From the NCBI GenBank assembly GCA_964349835.1, contig CAYGID010000012.1, positions 1 through 36,799 of the forward strand: a DNA stretch of 36,799 nt, in the 5' to 3' direction. Shown in pieces: positions 33,083 to 36,799 of this stretch. The notes beneath the pieces are model-generated. The model was not told where the DNA came from, did not search any database, and worked only from the letters and a program-made list of their open reading frames with translations. This DNA comes from JAQVSH01 sp964349835. GTDB taxonomy: Bacteria > Bacteroidota > Bacteroidia > Bacteroidales > UBA4181. The translations under genes were made by a program, and so were the position numbers. How positions within the stretch are numbered: position 1 is the stretch's first letter; each line of letters begins with the position of its first letter.

Positions 33083-33672
33083 TCTACCTCCTCCTGCCGT
33101 TTCTTAACAATCTTTTGCGACGATTTCGATAAGTTTTCCTCATCCTCGAGGAAACGCTTAATCTTCCGAATCGCCTCGGAATAGCCCGGAATCTGCACCT
33201 TTTCGTAAAGATTCACCTTCTGGGTGGTCTTCTTGCGGGCATAATCGAGCACGCGCATCCGCTCCAACCACACCTCTCTTTCGATACCCAACCTCGACAG
33301 CTCCTGCAAAAGAGTTATCCCGTCGAAATACCACAGGGGATCCATAAACAGGCTATAGGGTTTTACCGAAAAATGAACCTCCTGCAACTCCGGGATCTTG
33401 ATTCCGGAGAGGCGCTTAATCGTGAGCGAAACCTTTTCGACAACCACTAACTCCGGGTCGAACTCATGCCACAAAGCTGCCATATGAGAATAGTCGGCCA
33501 ATTTTTTTTCCAGCTCCTCAGAGAGCACCTCGGCCCTCTGCTTTGCCTTTTTAACCTCCAGCCTGAGCGCTGCCTCTTTGTTCTTGATGGTAGGCAGCGC
33601 CCTTTCACGAACCTTCAACTGTTTGTTGAGGTCGTTGAGAGAGGTCTTGTTAAACTGATACTTTATGGCCAT
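33079..33672 (-). CDS. ntpD: V-type ATP synthase subunit D (central stalk)
   Basis: The 197-residue, largely helical and charged protein fits the central stalk D subunit by position and pattern: N-terminal YQFNKTSLNDLNKQLKVRER and C-terminal LRKIKRFLEDEENL-like helix (here AIRKIKRFLEDEENL). It transmits rotation from the catalytic head to the rotor. The start is 12 bases after the subunit B stop, and it overlaps subunit I by four bases. Similarity of D subunits is low across groups, so operon context adds much to this call. Confidence 0.87.
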   Translation of the reverse strand: MAIKYQFNKTSLNDLNKQLKVRERALPTIKNKEAALRLEVKKAKQRAEVLSEELEKKLADYSHMAALWHEFDPELVVVEKVSLTIKRLSGIKIPELQEVHFSVKPYSLFMDPLWYFDGITLLQELSRLGIEREVWLERMRVLDYARKKTTQKVNLYEKVQIPGYSEAIRKIKRFLEDEENLSKSSQKIVKKRQEEVE

Positions 33673-33684
33673 GACAACAATGGG

Positions 33685-35004
33685 CTACTGTTTCCAATAT
33701 TTGTCCATAATCTCCTGCTTTATAGCCACTTCCGCAGGCGAAAAATACTTCCTGAAGAGCGCCCACGCGGTATCGAGCATCCGGTCGGTTCCAATATTGA
33801 TATCTATAGCAAGCAGTTCGGCCGAATATTCCTTACCAAACTTCAGCGTACGCTCGTCATAGTCGGAGAGATCGAACCCATTTTCTATTTTGGTGCGGGC
33901 ATTGGCCGCGTCGGCAAAGAGCCGGATGGCCGCATTCATCACCTGCGGATGGTCTTCGCGCGTTTTCTTACCAATTACGAGTTGTTTTAAGCGCGACAAA
34001 CTCCTGAAAGGATCCACAATCACCTTACCGGTGTCGGAGTCGGAACGCAAAAAGAGCTGTCCTTCGGTAATGTAGCCGGTGTTATCGGGGATAGAATGGG
34101 TAATATCGCCCCCCGAGAGAGTGGTTACGGCAATAATGGTAATGGAGCCACCACCGGGCAACTGAACCGCCTTTTCGTAAATTTTTGCCAGGTCGGAATA
34201 GAGCGAACCGGGCATACTATCTTTCGAAGGAATCTGATCCATGCGGTTCGACACAATACTGAGGGCATCGGCATAGAGGGTCATATCGGTAAGCAACACC
34301 AACACCTTCTCGTTTTTATCGACCGCAAAATACTCTGCGGCGGTAAGTGCCATATCGGGTACCAGCAGTCGCTCGACCGGAGGATTATCGGTGGTATTCA
34401 CAAAACTGATAATCCGGTTGAGGGCCCCTGCATTTTCGAAGGTGTGCTTGAAAAAGAGGTAATCATCGTTCGAGAGCCCCATGCCGCCAAGAATAATCTT
34501 GTCGACCTTGGCACGCAAGGCAACCATAGCCATCACCTCATTATAGGGCTGATCGGGATCGGCAAAGAAGGGAATCTTTTGACCCGAAACCAGCGCATTG
34601 TTAAGGTCGATACCGGCAATTCCGGTAGGAATGAATTCCGAAGGCTGCAGGCGCCGGAAAGGGTTTACCGAAGGCCCGCCAATCTCGCGCTCCTCCCCTT
34701 CGGGCATAACGCCTCCCCCCAAAGGGTTACCATACGCATCGAAAAAACGGCCTGCAAGATCGTCGCTTACCTTTAGTGTGGGAGGTTTTCCGAAAAAAAC
34801 CACCTCCGTGTTGGTGGCAATTCCCTCTGTACCCGAAAACACCTGAAGGGTAACCAGATCGCCCTTGATCTTAACCACCTGGGCCAACCGGTCGCCAACC
34901 ATTGCAAGCTCCTCAGCCATAACACCCTTTGCCTGAAGCGAAACGGTTGCCTTGGTAACTGCCTGTAGTTGTGTATATATCTTCTGAAACGCTTGTGTTT
35001 CCAT
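33685..35004 (-). CDS. ntpB: V-type ATP synthase subunit B (non-catalytic head)
   Basis: The 439-residue protein matches the B subunit: EFIPTGIAGIDLNNALVSGQ, then KIPFFADPDQPYNEVMAM in place of a working P-loop, VLLTDMTLYADALSIVSNRM, and SMPGSLYSDLAKIYEKA. B subunits form the alternating non-catalytic positions of the hexameric head. It starts 29 bases after the subunit A stop and 12 bases before subunit D, within the same operon. Confidence 0.95.
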   Translation of the reverse strand: METQAFQKIYTQLQAVTKATVSLQAKGVMAEELAMVGDRLAQVVKIKGDLVTLQVFSGTEGIATNTEVVFFGKPPTLKVSDDLAGRFFDAYGNPLGGGVMPEGEEREIGGPSVNPFRRLQPSEFIPTGIAGIDLNNALVSGQKIPFFADPDQPYNEVMAMVALRAKVDKIILGGMGLSNDDYLFFKHTFENAGALNRIISFVNTTDNPPVERLLVPDMALTAAEYFAVDKNEKVLVLLTDMTLYADALSIVSNRMDQIPSKDSMPGSLYSDLAKIYEKAVQLPGGGSITIIAVTTLSGGDITHSIPDNTGYITEGQLFLRSDSDTGKVIVDPFRSLSRLKQLVIGKKTREDHPQVMNAAIRLFADAANARTKIENGFDLSDYDERTLKFGKEYSAELLAIDINIGTDRMLDTAWALFRKYFSPAEVAIKQEIMDKYWKQ

Positions 35005-35033
35005 AGATTACTTCATTGAAATGATGCCGGAGA

Positions 35034-36791
35034 TCAGGCTTTTGAGTTACTATCTAACAACGCTTCTAACTCCTTCTGATAGGTTACAAAGGTCGCCCCG
35101 TTAAACTCGGAGTAGTTCATCTGACGCAACAGATTGATGACCGATTTGTAAAAAGCAGCACACGCTTCGAAAGTCTCAAAGGCGTAGTTCGAACGGCAAA
35201 TTGCCAACACATAGTCGAACATGAATTGTTGCCGTTCCAAAGAGGTACTCGCGTCAATGGCATCGAAGGCATCCTGCTGCAGAATCACAAAATCTATGAG
35301 TTCCAGTTTCCAGAACCGATCGTGGTATTCAACCGGAACACCATCATCGCCCAGAATATTAATCTGTTCGGCCGACTCACGCCCGCGCAACATGATGTTG
35401 CGTCCTTCGGCCACTTTTTGCGTCCATTCGGGATCGATGCGATCGTTGAGATATTGCATAATCTCAGGATACTCAAGATACTTGGAGTAGCTGTCGATGG
35501 GATCGATGGCCGGGTAACGCTTACTGTCGGCACGCCCCTGTGAGAGCGCGTAGAAGCAGCGAGCCGCCTTTTTTGTTGATTCGGTGACTGGCTCTTTCAG
35601 GTTTCCCCCGGCAGGCGAAACCGTACCGATAAAGGTAACCGAACCGGTTTTTCCATTGTTCAGTTCTACAACCCCGGCTCGAGCGTAGAAATTAGAGATG
35701 ATGGCCGAAAGGTCCATCGGAAAGGCATCGGCACCCGGAAGCTCCTCAAGCCGATTCGACATTTCGCGCAAAGCTTGTGCCCATCGGGAGGTGGAGTCGG
35801 CAAGGAGAAGAACGCGCAGCCCCATATTGCGGTAGTACTCGGCGAGCGTCATAGCGGTGTAAACCGATGCTTCGCGAGCCGAAACAGGCATATTAGAGGT
35901 GTTGCAAATAATGGTGGTTCTTTCCATCAGTTTCCGCCCTGTACGTGGGTCATCGAGCTTGGGAAAATCGGTAAAAATTTCGACCACCTCATTAGCGCGT
36001 TCTCCGCAGGCAGCCACAATAATCATGTCGGCCTCGGCCTGCCGGGCCAGAGAGTGTTGGAGTACCGTCTTCCCGCAACCGAAAGGACCGGGAATAAATC
36101 CGGTACCGCCCTCTGCAATCGGATTAAACGTATCGATGACCCGCACGCCGGTCTCCATGATTTTATAAGGACGGGGCTTCTCTTTATATGCGGTGATAGC
36201 CCTCTTTACGGGCCACTTCTGCATCATTACGGCCTCTTTCTCGTTTCCGTCGGCATCGGCAAGCAGCGCAATCTTATCGGTAATGGTGTATTGGCCGGCG
36301 GGAGCTATCCACTTCACGATCCACTCACCCTTCCAGGCAAAGGGAACCATGATTTTGTGCGAGAGCCAGTTTTCGGTTACCTCACCCATCCAGTCGGCAG
36401 CCTGCACCCGGTTGCCTACCTGCACCAGAGGGGTAAAGTCCCATTTGGCTTCAAGGTCGAGCGGATCGGTATACTGGCCTCTCTTCAGGAAAAGCCCCTC
36501 CATAGATTCCAGATTATTCTGCAAACCATCGTAATTGCGCGACAAGATACCGGGCCCCAGTGTCACCTCCAGCATATGGCTTTCGAACTCCACCAACGCA
36601 CCGGTTTTAAGCCCGCGCGTGCTTTCGAAAACCTGAACGAAAGCGGTGTTGCCCGAAATCTTAATCACTTCGGCCAATAATTTCACATCGCCCAGAAATA
36701 TATAACAAATCTCATTCTGACCCACAGGGCCGTCGACAACCACCGTAACAAGATTTGAGATAATTCCGGAAACTTTTCCTTTCGTTTTCAT
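35034..36791 (-). CDS. ntpA: V-type ATP synthase subunit A (catalytic head)
   Basis: The 585-residue protein has an N-terminal KGKVSGIISNLVTVVVDGPV, the P-loop GPFGCGKT at residues 235-242, and VAACGERANEVVEIFTDFP with the catalytic glutamate region. VLLLADSTSRWAQALREMS and EELPGADAFP follow, all expected of V-type catalytic subunits. The insertion typical of A subunits is present before the P-loop. The start at 36791 is 8 bases from the window edge, so upstream operon genes (subunit E and others) are outside view. Confidence 0.95.
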   Translation of the reverse strand: MKTKGKVSGIISNLVTVVVDGPVGQNEICYIFLGDVKLLAEVIKISGNTAFVQVFESTRGLKTGALVEFESHMLEVTLGPGILSRNYDGLQNNLESMEGLFLKRGQYTDPLDLEAKWDFTPLVQVGNRVQAADWMGEVTENWLSHKIMVPFAWKGEWIVKWIAPAGQYTITDKIALLADADGNEKEAVMMQKWPVKRAITAYKEKPRPYKIMETGVRVIDTFNPIAEGGTGFIPGPFGCGKTVLQHSLARQAEADMIIVAACGERANEVVEIFTDFPKLDDPRTGRKLMERTTIICNTSNMPVSAREASVYTAMTLAEYYRNMGLRVLLLADSTSRWAQALREMSNRLEELPGADAFPMDLSAIISNFYARAGVVELNNGKTGSVTFIGTVSPAGGNLKEPVTESTKKAARCFYALSQGRADSKRYPAIDPIDSYSKYLEYPEIMQYLNDRIDPEWTQKVAEGRNIMLRGRESAEQINILGDDGVPVEYHDRFWKLELIDFVILQQDAFDAIDASTSLERQQFMFDYVLAICRSNYAFETFEACAAFYKSVINLLRQMNYSEFNGATFVTYQKELEALLDSNSKA

Positions 36792-36799
36792 TTATAGTC

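Noticed and set aside
33466..33990. Plus-strand open frame opposite V-ATPase subunits B and D
   Set aside because: It is antisense to well-supported genes and has no family features.

Overview
The window looks like ordinary chromosome from a member of the order Bacteroidales (phylum Bacteroidetes). The evidence is the gene order rplM-rpsI-rpsB-tsf, an RprX/RprY-type two-component pair, an OstA-like protein beside SurA, a DUF4296-type lipoprotein, a CHU_C (gliding-motility type) C-terminus, and an A-B-D-I-K V-type ATPase operon. Several upstream regions carry the Bacteroidetes -7 box TAnnTTTG, and most genes lack a Shine-Dalgarno sequence. I see no prophage, insertion sequence, CRISPR array, rRNA or tRNA gene. 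No stretch over 300 bases lacks a gene; the longest is about 270 bases, before the rprX homologue. Genus is not determined.

Layout. Positions 1-230 hold the start of a gamma-carbonic-anhydrase-like gene (minus). Positions 358-3712 hold a small acidic protein and a 1000-residue protein joining receiver-like domains to a PEP-synthase-type ATP-grasp domain without the catalytic histidine domain. Positions 3813-8044 form an envelope-biogenesis operon: PpiC/SurA-like lipoprotein, SurA, OstA-like protein. The last is interrupted by a 100-N assembly gap inside a Pro-Asp-Ser/Thr repeat. Positions 8110-10758 (minus) hold a DUF2795-type protein, cobalamin adenosyltransferase, an ABC ATPase and a PflX-like radical SAM protein. 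Positions 11029-13327 are rprX-rprY, facing a YgiQ-type radical SAM gene. Positions 15210-17937 hold a Crp/Fnr regulator, an OmpH/Skp-like protein and a glycosyltransferase-like protein. Positions 17949-21437 (minus) hold a CHU_C protein, a lipoprotein, an amidohydrolase and a DivIC/FtsB-like protein. Positions 21661-29199 hold a UvrD/PcrA helicase, then rplM, rpsI, rpsB, tsf, pyrH, frr and lgt. Positions 29192-36791 (minus) hold an MltF-like transglycosylase and V-ATPase subunits K, I, D, B and A.

How the genes work together. Two themes dominate. One is envelope construction: SurA, OstA-like, Skp-like, Lgt, MltF-like, DivIC-like and an RprX/RprY sensor pair. The other is core translation: L13, S9, S2, EF-Ts and ribosome recycling factor, with UMP kinase. 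The V-ATPase rotor subunit has all five residues known to coordinate Na+ in Enterococcus NtpK, so this enzyme is probably sodium-coupled.

The best candidates for something undescribed are the receiver/ATP-grasp protein with its acidic neighbour, a terminator-like hairpin with minus-strand promoter-like boxes in the rprX upstream region (possible small RNA or attenuator), and short upstream reading frames whose stops overlap the starts of pyrH and uvrD. All calls come from reading the sequence; no database search or structure prediction was run.
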